A stretch of DNA of 64,000 nucleotides from AWTP1-18 sp036504515 (GTDB lineage: Bacteria > Pseudomonadota > Gammaproteobacteria > Burkholderiales > Rhodocyclaceae), in assembly GCA_036504515.1 (NCBI GenBank), contig DASXVA010000011.1, positions 89,396-153,395 of the forward strand. The letters run 5' to 3'. The translations under genes and the position numbers were made by a program. Numbering within the stretch: position 1 is the first letter of the stretch; the number at the start of each line of letters is the position of its first letter. Below, piece after piece: positions 9,146 through 17,307 of the stretch. A model generated the notes under the pieces. That model saw only the letters and a list, made by a program, of their open reading frames with translations. It was not told the origin of the DNA and searched no databases.

Positions 9146-9972
9146 TGGACTTGAGCCAAGCTCTGGAAATGGTCGCCCGAACCGATTCGGGCATGGTGCG
9201 GACTAATAATGAGGACTCCGTGCTGGCAAATGCCTCCTGCGGCATTGCTGTACTGGCGGATGGAATGGGGGGCTACAACGCAGGGGAAGTGGCCAGTGGT
9301 ATGGCAACGGCACTGCTGGGTACCCAGCTGGAACTTGCCGCCAAAACAGTTGCTCTCCATCAACGGCAAGGTGGCCGGTTGTTGGGCGAGGTGTTTCTTG
9401 AGCAGGAGGTTGCCAGAGCCAATGCCGCCGTCTTTCAAACGGCTCAAAAACAGCCTCAATACGCCGGTATGGGGACAACCCTGGTGGCGGCAGTTTTTTG
9501 TGATGACCGCCTGATTGCGGGCCATATTGGTGACTCCCGCCTGTATCGGCTGCGTGGCAGCGATTTCAGGGCCATCACCAAGGACCACTCCCTGCTGCAG
9601 GAACAGATTGATAAGGGCATTCTTACGCCCGAGCAGGCCCGGCATTCCCAGAACAAGAATCTTGTGACCCGCGCACTGGGCGTGGATGCCCGTGTGGATG
9701 CTGAAGTCCATGTTCACGATGTATTGCCGGGGGATATCTATCTGCTCTGCTCTGATGGCCTAAACGACATGATGGACGATGAAGAGATCGCCATGGCCAT
9801 ACAGATGCTGTCAGCCAACCTGCCCCTGTGTGCCGATCAGTTGATTCAGATGGCAAATGACAATGGTGGACGGGACAATGTGTCTGTGATTCTGGTAAAA
9901 GTGAAACAATCCTTTCCTTGCCCTGCCGGTTGGTGGAGCAAGGTACTGGGTTGGTTTGGGAAACAGGGCTAG
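9145..9972 (+). CDS. PP2C-family protein serine/threonine phosphatase
   Basis: A 275-residue cytosolic PPM/PP2C phosphatase (Stp1/PrpC type). All metal-site motifs are visible: RTNNEDS, VLADGMGGYNAGE, GMGTTLVAA, GHIGDSRLYRL, DIYLLCSDGLNDM and GGRDNVSVILVK. It removes phosphate from Ser/Thr, normally opposing a Hanks-type kinase. No intact kinase lies next to it here, only the tail-like relic just upstream, with which its start overlaps. First complete gene of the 9-19 kb signalling operon; its likely client is the FHA protein encoded next. Confidence 0.95.
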   Translation: MDLSQALEMVARTDSGMVRTNNEDSVLANASCGIAVLADGMGGYNAGEVASGMATALLGTQLELAAKTVALHQRQGGRLLGEVFLEQEVARANAAVFQTAQKQPQYAGMGTTLVAAVFCDDRLIAGHIGDSRLYRLRGSDFRAITKDHSLLQEQIDKGILTPEQARHSQNKNLVTRALGVDARVDAEVHVHDVLPGDIYLLCSDGLNDMMDDEEIAMAIQMLSANLPLCADQLIQMANDNGGRDNVSVILVKVKQSFPCPAGWWSKVLGWFGKQG

Positions 9973-10009
9973 ATTGCAAGTAATACAGGGAAGGTATTAA
10001 GGGACAACG

Positions 10010-10747
10010 ATGGCAAAGCTCATTTTGAGTATGGATGGTCTGACACTCAAGGAAATCCCTCTGACCAAGGAGCGGATTACCATTGGTCGCAAGCCCCACA
10101 ACGATATCCAGATCGACAATCTGGCCATCTCGGGGGAACATGCAGCCATTGTCACTATTCTCAATGACTCATTTCTTGAAGACCTGAACAGTACCAACGG
10201 GACCTTTGTTAATGGTCAGCAAGTGCAGAAGCACTTCCTGCAGACCAATGACGTGATTGAACTGGGCAAATACCGCCTCAAGTACGTCAATGAGGTGGCG
10301 CAGCAGACACCCCAGGCCGACTTTGAGAAAACCATGGTGCTGCGGCCCGATATGATGCGCAAGCCAGCCGAAGCGGTTCCTGTTGTTCCCCCTGTCGGGG
10401 TTAAAACTCAGCCATCGCCAACCATGGCCGCACCTGCCGCAACGCCAGTTTCGGCACCTGTACCAGCACCCGCTGTATCGTTACCTCTGGGCGCCATTCA
10501 AGTGCTTACCGGTGCCAATACCGGGAAAGAGTTGGAACTGGTGAAGACCCTGACTACCCTGGGCAAGCCCGGTGTTCAGGTCGCGGTCATCGCCCGTCGT
10601 CCTCACGGTTACTTTATTACCCATGTCGAAGGTGCTCAGTTCCCGGTTGTTAATGGAACGACGCTGGATGCCCAGGCTCATCCGCTTACTGATCACGACG
10701 TGATCGAACTGGCGGGGGTAAAAATGGAGTTTTTCCTTAAAAGCTGA
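10010..10747 (+). CDS. FHA-domain protein with a second FHA-like domain
   Basis: A 245-residue protein. The N-terminal FHA domain (about 1-95) has the phosphothreonine-binding pattern ITIGRKPHNDI ... SGEHAAI ... NSTNGTFVNG. A Pro/Ala-rich linker (about 125-160) leads to a degenerate FHA-like module (about 163-245, LGAIQVLTGANTGKELEL, VVNGTTL) that lacks the clear GR and SxxH motifs. FHA domains read Thr phosphorylation, so it should act between a kinase and the downstream cyclase. Located between the PP2C phosphatase and the adenylate cyclase on the same strand. Confidence 0.9.
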   Translation: MAKLILSMDGLTLKEIPLTKERITIGRKPHNDIQIDNLAISGEHAAIVTILNDSFLEDLNSTNGTFVNGQQVQKHFLQTNDVIELGKYRLKYVNEVAQQTPQADFEKTMVLRPDMMRKPAEAVPVVPPVGVKTQPSPTMAAPAATPVSAPVPAPAVSLPLGAIQVLTGANTGKELELVKTLTTLGKPGVQVAVIARRPHGYFITHVEGAQFPVVNGTTLDAQAHPLTDHDVIELAGVKMEFFLKS

Positions 10748-10793
10748 TTCCTTGCGGATGCATTGACACTCCATCCACACGTCGGGAGGTTTC

Positions 10794-13019
10794 TTGAAGC
10801 AGCATCTGGTCCGTTACGTCTTGGGTGGCATTGTTCTGCTCATCCTGTTTGGGCACTCCGCACGGGTGTACCAAATTCCTCTGGTCAATCACCTTGATGC
10901 CATCTTTTACGATGCCAAGGTTCGTCTCACCATGCCTGAGCAAATGGATGAGCGAGTTGTCATTGTCGATATTGACGAAAAATCCCTGGCGGAAGTCGGC
11001 CGCTGGCCCTGGGGGCGCGACAAGCTTGCGACCTTGATGAACCGCCTGTTCGCGCAGTACAAGGTTGCTGTGGTCGGGTTCGACGTGGTGTTTGCCGAGC
11101 CCGATGACAGTTCCGGCATGAAGTCGCTGGACGCCTTGGCAAAGAAAGATCTGAAGGACAACGCCACCTTCCAGTCTCTGGTCAAAGAACTGCGTCCCAA
11201 GCTGGATTACGATGCTCGTTTTGCCGAGTCCTTGAAAAAGAAACCGGTAGTTCTTGGCTACTATTTTTCAAACCAGGAAAAAGCGACCACCAGTGGTCTG
11301 TTGCCAGCCCCCGCCCTGGCCGCCGGTAGCTTTCAAGGCAAAAATATTGGCTTCACAAGCTGGTCTGGCTACGGCGCAAATCTGCCTGCCTTTCAGCGGG
11401 CAGCGGAATCAGCGGGTCATTTCAACCCCCTGGTTGATTTCGATGGAACCTCCCGTCGAGTACCCATGTTGGTGGAGTATCAGGGGGCATATTACGAATC
11501 GCTTTCCCTTGCCATGGTGCGCCGTTTTCTTGGTGGCACTGATATTGAGCCCGGCTACCCGGCCGATGCAGACCCCAATGACTACGGCGCTATGGAGTGG
11601 ATTAGCCTGCCATCGGCAAGGGGAACTCTGCGTATTCCCGTGGATGAGAATGCGGCGACCTTGGTGCCTTACCGGGGCTACCGGGGCAGTTTTCGCTATG
11701 TTTCCATGGCCGATGTTCTCGCCGGCCGGACGCCGGTGGACCAGCTTGCCGGAAAGATTGTTCTTGTCGGGACTACCGCTCCCGGCCTGATGGATTTACG
11801 GGTAACACCGGTTGGCACGGCCTATCCTGGTGTAGAAATCCACGCAAATCTGGTGGCGGGGATACTGGAAGGCAGCGTCAAATACAAGCCTTCCTACGTG
11901 CTCGGCATTGATATCGTGCTGGTTTTGCTGGCAGGCTCGGTTATGGTGTTCCTGCTGCCGCTGCTGAGCCCCTTCCGTGCCACGGTGGTTGCCGTGATTG
12001 TTGCGTCGAGCCTGATCTCCCTCAATTTTTACTTTTGGTACGACAGCAATCTGGTGTTGCCCCTCGCTAATTCCCTGGTGCTGGTGGCTCTGCTGTACGC
12101 CCTCAACATGTCTTGGGGCTATTTCGTCGAGTCTCGTACCAAGCGACAATTTACGGAACTCTTCGGGCAATACGTTCCTCCCGAACTGGTTGAAGAAATG
12201 GCCCGGAACCCCGAGGGTTACAGCATGGATGGCCGCAAAGCCGAGCTGACCGTGCTGTTTTCCGATATCCGCGGCTTCACCACCATTTCTGAAGGGCTGG
12301 CCCCGGATCAATTGGCCACTTTGATGAATGAATACCTGGGGGCCATGACCGAGGTGATTCGAGGTCACAAGGGAACCTTGGATAAATACATCGGTGATGC
12401 CATCATGGCGTTCTGGGGCGCGCCAGTGGCGGATGCCTTGCATGCCCGACGAGCCGTTGAGTCCGCCCTGGAAATGCACAAGGTACTCCATGTGCTGAAC
12501 AAGGATTTGGTTTCCCGGGGGTGGCCAGAGCTCAAGATTGGTGTCGGCATCAACACTGGCATCATGACCGTGGGGGACATGGGCTCGCCCGTTCGCAAGG
12601 CTTATACCGTCATGGGTGACGCGGTGAACCTTGGTTCTCGTCTGGAAGGTATTACCAAACAATATGGTGTCGGCACCATTGCTGGCGAAAGCACTCGGGA
12701 ACTGCTTAAAACCGAAGTCGTCTTCCGGGAACTAGATCGGGTCCGGGTCAAGGGCAAGGAAGAGCCCGTGGGTATCTACGAACCTGTCGGATTTGAAGGG
12801 CAGGTTGCTGCCGGTGATCTGGAGGAACTCAAACTCTGGAACCAGGCATTGCATGCCTACCGCAGCCAGTTATGGGATCAGGTCGATGCTTTGCTGCTTG
12901 ACCTGAACCGCTTGCATCCCCGATATTTGTACGATCTTTACGCGCAGCGAGTCAGTCATCTGCGCCAGGTGCCCCCCGGTGATGACTGGGATGGCGTGAC
13001 GACGTTCGAGACCAAATAA
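10794..13019 (+). CDS. CHASE2-domain class III adenylate cyclase
   Basis: A 741-residue membrane receptor cyclase. One N-terminal membrane helix (8-24), a large periplasmic CHASE2 sensor (about 30-365), three closely spaced helices (about 370-445), and a cytoplasmic class III cyclase domain. The metal-binding aspartates are D491 in FSDIRGFT and D535 in KYIGDAIMAFWG. The start is TTG at 10794, supported by GGGAGG just upstream and the hydrophobic N-terminus; no ATG fits. CHASE2-cyclases make cAMP; specificity for cAMP over cGMP is inferred. The next gene encodes a phosphodiesterase nine bases on. Confidence 0.92.
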   Translation: MKQHLVRYVLGGIVLLILFGHSARVYQIPLVNHLDAIFYDAKVRLTMPEQMDERVVIVDIDEKSLAEVGRWPWGRDKLATLMNRLFAQYKVAVVGFDVVFAEPDDSSGMKSLDALAKKDLKDNATFQSLVKELRPKLDYDARFAESLKKKPVVLGYYFSNQEKATTSGLLPAPALAAGSFQGKNIGFTSWSGYGANLPAFQRAAESAGHFNPLVDFDGTSRRVPMLVEYQGAYYESLSLAMVRRFLGGTDIEPGYPADADPNDYGAMEWISLPSARGTLRIPVDENAATLVPYRGYRGSFRYVSMADVLAGRTPVDQLAGKIVLVGTTAPGLMDLRVTPVGTAYPGVEIHANLVAGILEGSVKYKPSYVLGIDIVLVLLAGSVMVFLLPLLSPFRATVVAVIVASSLISLNFYFWYDSNLVLPLANSLVLVALLYALNMSWGYFVESRTKRQFTELFGQYVPPELVEEMARNPEGYSMDGRKAELTVLFSDIRGFTTISEGLAPDQLATLMNEYLGAMTEVIRGHKGTLDKYIGDAIMAFWGAPVADALHARRAVESALEMHKVLHVLNKDLVSRGWPELKIGVGINTGIMTVGDMGSPVRKAYTVMGDAVNLGSRLEGITKQYGVGTIAGESTRELLKTEVVFRELDRVRVKGKEEPVGIYEPVGFEGQVAAGDLEELKLWNQALHAYRSQLWDQVDALLLDLNRLHPRYLYDLYAQRVSHLRQVPPGDDWDGVTTFETK

Positions 13020-13027
13020 GGTATCCC

Positions 13028-13798
13028 GTGAAAGTTCGAGTGCTCGGTTGCAGCGGAGGGATCGGTGGTCGCCATTTACGGACCACCTCCTTCCTGCTTG
13101 ACCACGACATTCTGGTGGATGCCGGAACTGGCGTTGCCGATTTGTCGATTGCCGAGTTGGCGCAGATCGACCATATCTTCCTTACCCATTCTCACCTGGA
13201 CCACATCGCCTGCCTGCCCCTGTTGATCGATACAGTGGCGGACATGCGAAACAAGCCTTTGACGGTCTATGCCACAGCGGCCGTCATTGAGATTCTGCGC
13301 AGCCATATTTTTAATTGGGCGATCTGGCCGGATTTTTCCGAAATCCCAGATGTCCAGAATCCCTTCATGCGCTTCCAGGAAATCCGGGTGGACGAGCCGG
13401 TGGCCATGGGGCAAGGGCGGGTGTTGACCGCCATCCCCGCCAATCACACGGTGCCAGCGGTCGGCTACGTGATGGACTCCGGCAGCGCTGCACTGGTTTT
13501 TTCCGGAGATACCGCTGCCTGCCAGCCCTTATGGGATCGGGTGAATCGTCTGCCTGGGTTAAAGCACCTCATCATCGAGTGCGCCTTTTCCAATCGGGAA
13601 GCCCGGTTGGCAGAAACCTCAAAACATCTCTGTCCTGCGACGTTGGCGGCAGAGCTCTCCAAGTTGCAACGCAAGGTCGAGCTTTTCATTACCCATCTGA
13701 AACCCGGGCAAGTGGAACTCACCATGCTGGAAATCGAGGATGAAATAGGCAATTTCAGTCCCCGCATGCTCCAGAACAATCAGGTGTTCGAGTTATGA
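13028..13798 (+). CDS. Class II 3',5'-cyclic-nucleotide phosphodiesterase (metallo-beta-lactamase fold)
   Basis: A 256-residue metallohydrolase. H54-x-H56-x-D58-H59 in LTHSHLDHIACLPLL matches the class II cyclic AMP phosphodiesterase signature, and ECAFSNREARLA and ITHLKPGQ are further family marks. It would hydrolyse the cAMP made by the cyclase directly upstream. Start is GTG at 13028; its stop overlaps the next gene by four bases (ATGA). A cyclase, a phosphodiesterase and a cyclic-nucleotide-binding protein in consecutive genes make a closed cAMP circuit likely. Confidence 0.9.
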   Translation: MKVRVLGCSGGIGGRHLRTTSFLLDHDILVDAGTGVADLSIAELAQIDHIFLTHSHLDHIACLPLLIDTVADMRNKPLTVYATAAVIEILRSHIFNWAIWPDFSEIPDVQNPFMRFQEIRVDEPVAMGQGRVLTAIPANHTVPAVGYVMDSGSAALVFSGDTAACQPLWDRVNRLPGLKHLIIECAFSNREARLAETSKHLCPATLAAELSKLQRKVELFITHLKPGQVELTMLEIEDEIGNFSPRMLQNNQVFEL

Positions 13799-14895
13799 AT
13801 ACCGGCGCCTTGATCCAGGAAACCGGTGGTTTACCCGTTGATGCCCGGCAATTGACGGGCCTGCAGCCCATGGCCCGGCTGACACCGGTCCGTCGGGAAG
13901 AGTTGGCCTCGGTCAGTCGCCGGGAAATTCTTAGCCGACTGCGCTATCCGCTGCCGATTGAGGAATGGAATGCACAAGCCCAGGCGGTGTATCTCCTGAA
14001 GGGGCAACTCCGGCTTGAGTGCGGCAACGGCAGTAATTGTGTTGTGGTCGGTGGCAGTCCCGAAGCAACGATGCCGCTCGCTTGCCGGCAGGAAGTCACG
14101 AAGGCAGCCAAGACCGTGACCGAGGTGGAGATTCTTCGCCTTGATAGCAATCTGCTCGATTTGACCGTCACCTGGGATGAGCTTGCTCGTCAGGAGTCTG
14201 CCGAGCGTGTTGTCGGCAGTACGGACTGGACGGTCATGAGTGAAATACTGGGAGCCCGTTCCCTTTCCGATGGCGTGTTTTCGACTTTGCCACCGGCCCA
14301 TATCGAGTTGTTGCTGAGCAGGTTTGAGCGGATAAGCGTAGGCAAGGGCGATGTCATCGTCCAGCAAGGAGACCCCGGTGATTTCTACTATGTGGTGGAA
14401 CGGGGGCGTTGCAGCGTAGAGCGTCAAGTTGGCAGCAGTCAGATGGCTCTGGCCGAGCTGGAAGCCGGCAATGCGTTTGGTGAAGAAGCACTGATTTCCG
14501 ATGCGCCGCGAAATGCCTCGGTAACGATGCAGACGGATGGTCTTTTGCTGCGTCTGAAAAAATCCGATTTCCTCGAGTTGCTGCGAGAACCTTATTTGCA
14601 GAAGCTTTCTTTCGACGAGGCCCAAAGTCGTATCGCCCTTGGGGCCTGCTGGCTGGATGTGCGCTTTCCCGCTGAGTTCCAGCAGGATGGATTGCCGGGA
14701 GCCATCAACATTCCTCTCAACGAGTTGCGCCGGGCGCTGCCCTTGCTGGATGAGCGAAAGGAATTTATTGTTTATTGCCAAAGCGGACGCCGTAGCGCCG
14801 CTGCTGCCTTCCTCATGTCACAACGGGGATTGCGGGCCTATTTGCTGGCAGAGCCGCCAAGCATGGGCAACAAAGTTTTGGGAGGTAGGAAATGA
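13795..14895 (+). CDS. Cyclic-nucleotide-binding domain/rhodanese fusion protein
   Basis: A 366-residue soluble protein. The N-terminal 150 residues look like a degenerate cNMP-type domain (QAVYLLKGQLRLECG). A clear cyclic-nucleotide-binding domain follows (about 155-280: VIVQQGDPGDFYYVVERG, phosphate-cassette region GNAFGEEALISDAPRNASV). The C-terminus is a rhodanese domain (about 280-355) with catalytic C328 in VYCQSGRRSAA. It has no DNA-binding helix, so it is not a CRP-type regulator. It overlaps its neighbours by four bases on both sides (ATGA), so coupling is tight. It presumably senses cAMP; the rhodanese target is unknown. Confidence 0.88.
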   Translation: MNTGALIQETGGLPVDARQLTGLQPMARLTPVRREELASVSRREILSRLRYPLPIEEWNAQAQAVYLLKGQLRLECGNGSNCVVVGGSPEATMPLACRQEVTKAAKTVTEVEILRLDSNLLDLTVTWDELARQESAERVVGSTDWTVMSEILGARSLSDGVFSTLPPAHIELLLSRFERISVGKGDVIVQQGDPGDFYYVVERGRCSVERQVGSSQMALAELEAGNAFGEEALISDAPRNASVTMQTDGLLLRLKKSDFLELLREPYLQKLSFDEAQSRIALGACWLDVRFPAEFQQDGLPGAINIPLNELRRALPLLDERKEFIVYCQSGRRSAAAAFLMSQRGLRAYLLAEPPSMGNKVLGGRK

Positions 14896-17270
14896 GTGCA
14901 GTACCCGCCAATCCAGCCGAAGCAGGAGGGCAGGGGGATGTGGCCAGCCGATTGATCTTTTTCAAGACGCTGCAGTCGGTCACCAACAAGATCCACGCAA
15001 CGTCCAACATTGATGAAATCATGTTGGAGTTGTCCCAGGATATTTGCAATCTGTTCAATGCCGATCGCCTGACCATTTACGCCGTCGGCGACGACAAGGC
15101 TTCCATTATTTCCAAGGTAAAGACCGGCCTCAATTCCTTCAAGGATTTGCGCTTGCCGATCACCGATCAAAGTATTGCCGGCTACGTCGCCCTGTCCAAA
15201 CGCATCATCAATATCAGCGATGTATACGATGAACGCGAGCTTAAGAGCGTTCATTCCAGCTTGCGGTTTTTGCAGGAGGTCGATGCCAAGACGGGCTATC
15301 GTACCAAGCAGATGCTGGTGGCACCGGTGGTGGAGCAGCCAGGGGGCGAGTTGCTCGGCGTTGTTCAGATCATCAACAGCAAGGCGGACCAACCCTTTGC
15401 CCAAGTGGCGGAAGAAGGCGTCAAGGGACTCTGTGAAACCTTGGCTATTGCCTTTACCCAACGCAACAAGCCTGCACTGTTGGCCCGCTCAAAATATGAC
15501 TTCCTGGTGGCGGATGCGGTGGTCAGTGCGGATGAGCTTGATCAGGCAAAGCGTGCTGCCCGCAAGGAAAGTCGCAGTGTCGAGGATGTGCTGGTGGGCC
15601 AGTATCAGGTGCAGATTCCGGTCCTGGGCGCTGCACTGTCCAAATTCTTTGGTGTGCCCTACGAGCCCTTCAAGGCGGACCGGGTCAAGCCCATCGAGTT
15701 GTTGAAGAACCTCAAGCGGGAATATCTGGAACAAAACCAATGGGCACCCATAGACGATACCCAGCAAGGCATCGTTGTCATCTGTCTTGACCCAGAACAG
15801 GTCAAGGGTTCCCGCATGGTCAGCAACGTCTTTCCGCGGGGAAAGATCATTTACCGGGTCAGTACCAATAAGGACTTCAAGGAAACCCTTGACCAGTTGT
15901 TCGGCGCCACTGGCCCGGCCATGGATGACACCTTCGTTGGCGATTTGCTGTCCAGCATGGACGAAGGCGAAGGGGATGCCGGAGACTCTTCTGCGGACGA
16001 TGTTTCTGCTGCGGCCGACAATGAACTGGTCAAGCTGGTTAACAAGGTCATTGTCGATGCTTACCAGCAAGGGGCTTCCGACATCCATATCGAGCCTGGT
16101 ACCGGCAAGGACAAGACCCTGATCCGGTTCCGCAAAGACGGCTCCTTATCGAAGTACATCGAGATTCCTGCTACTTACCGCAATGCCATTGCTGCCCGGA
16201 TCAAGATCATGTGCGATCTTGATATCGCAGAACGACGCAAGCCCCAGGACGGCAAGATCAAATTCAAGAAATTCGGCCCCCTCGACATCGAGTTACGGGT
16301 TGCGACGATCCCCTCGACCGGCGGTGTAGAAGACATCGTGATGCGGATTCTCGCCGCTGGTGAGCCCATCCCCCTCGACAAGCTTGGCGTGCTGCCCCGC
16401 AATCTGGAAAAGTTGAAGATCGCGGTGAGTAAACCTTATGGTTTGTTTTTCGTCTGTGGCCCAACCGGTTCGGGGAAGACCACTACACTGCACTCGGTAC
16501 TGGGTTATCTGAATACACCGGATACCAAAATCTGGACGGCGGAAGACCCGGTCGAAATCACCCAGAAGGGGCTGCGCCAAGTTCAGGTGAACAAAAAGGT
16601 GATGGACTTCCCCACGGTGATGAAGGCCTTCCTGCGGGCCGATCCTGACATCATCATGGTGGGGGAGATGCGCGATGCGGAAACGACGGGCATCGGTATT
16701 GAGGCTTCCCTCACAGGCCATCTTGTGTTCGCCACCCTGCATACCAACAGCGCACCGGAGTCCATCATCCGTTTGCTGGATATGGGCATGGATCCATTCA
16801 ACTTTGCCGATGCCCTGTTGGGAATTCTTGCCCAGCGCCTGGCCAAGCGCCTCTGCAGCAAGTGCAAGGAGGCCTATACCCCCGACGCGGAAGAGATCAA
16901 ACTGTTCATGACCGAGTATTGTGCGGAGTTAGTGAATACGGCGACCTTCAAACGGGAAGGCAAGGCGGCCTACGAAAATGTCTACAAACGCTTGCTCTCG
17001 GATTACGGTAAGGACGGCAAGCTGGTCCTGCACCGGGCGGTGGGTTGCCCAGAGTGCGGCGGTAGCGGTTACAAAGGCCGGGTCGGGTTGCATGAACTGA
17101 TGCTGGGCACAGATACCACCAAAAGACTTATTCAGGAGCACGCCCGGGTGGCCGAGCTTTTTGCCCAGGCTTTGGAAGACGGCATGCTCACCCTCAAGAT
17201 GGACGGTCTGGAAAAATGTCTGCAGGGCATCACCGACGTCAAGCAAGTACGGGCTGTGTGTATTAAATAA
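14892..17270 (+). CDS. GAF-domain GspE/PilB-type secretion ATPase without a secretion operon
   Basis: A 792-residue protein. N-terminal GAF domain (about 20-190, ETLAIAF near its end), a GspE N-domain-like region (about 200-300, IPVLGAALSKFFGVPYEP), then the hexameric ATPase: Walker A G523PTGSGKT530, Asp box TAEDPVEI, Walker B DPDIIMVGEMRD and a four-cysteine zinc motif (CSKC ... CPEC). Such ATPases power type II secretion or type IV pili, yet no pilin, platform protein or secretin gene is nearby. The GAF domain and cyclic-nucleotide neighbours suggest a ligand-controlled motor. It may act on pilus parts encoded elsewhere. Confidence 0.9.
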   Translation: MSAVPANPAEAGGQGDVASRLIFFKTLQSVTNKIHATSNIDEIMLELSQDICNLFNADRLTIYAVGDDKASIISKVKTGLNSFKDLRLPITDQSIAGYVALSKRIINISDVYDERELKSVHSSLRFLQEVDAKTGYRTKQMLVAPVVEQPGGELLGVVQIINSKADQPFAQVAEEGVKGLCETLAIAFTQRNKPALLARSKYDFLVADAVVSADELDQAKRAARKESRSVEDVLVGQYQVQIPVLGAALSKFFGVPYEPFKADRVKPIELLKNLKREYLEQNQWAPIDDTQQGIVVICLDPEQVKGSRMVSNVFPRGKIIYRVSTNKDFKETLDQLFGATGPAMDDTFVGDLLSSMDEGEGDAGDSSADDVSAAADNELVKLVNKVIVDAYQQGASDIHIEPGTGKDKTLIRFRKDGSLSKYIEIPATYRNAIAARIKIMCDLDIAERRKPQDGKIKFKKFGPLDIELRVATIPSTGGVEDIVMRILAAGEPIPLDKLGVLPRNLEKLKIAVSKPYGLFFVCGPTGSGKTTTLHSVLGYLNTPDTKIWTAEDPVEITQKGLRQVQVNKKVMDFPTVMKAFLRADPDIIMVGEMRDAETTGIGIEASLTGHLVFATLHTNSAPESIIRLLDMGMDPFNFADALLGILAQRLAKRLCSKCKEAYTPDAEEIKLFMTEYCAELVNTATFKREGKAAYENVYKRLLSDYGKDGKLVLHRAVGCPECGGSGYKGRVGLHELMLGTDTTKRLIQEHARVAELFAQALEDGMLTLKMDGLEKCLQGITDVKQVRAVCIK

Positions 17271-17307
17271 CATCAATAACCCTTTCCTCCACCGAGCAGG
17301 CGACCCC

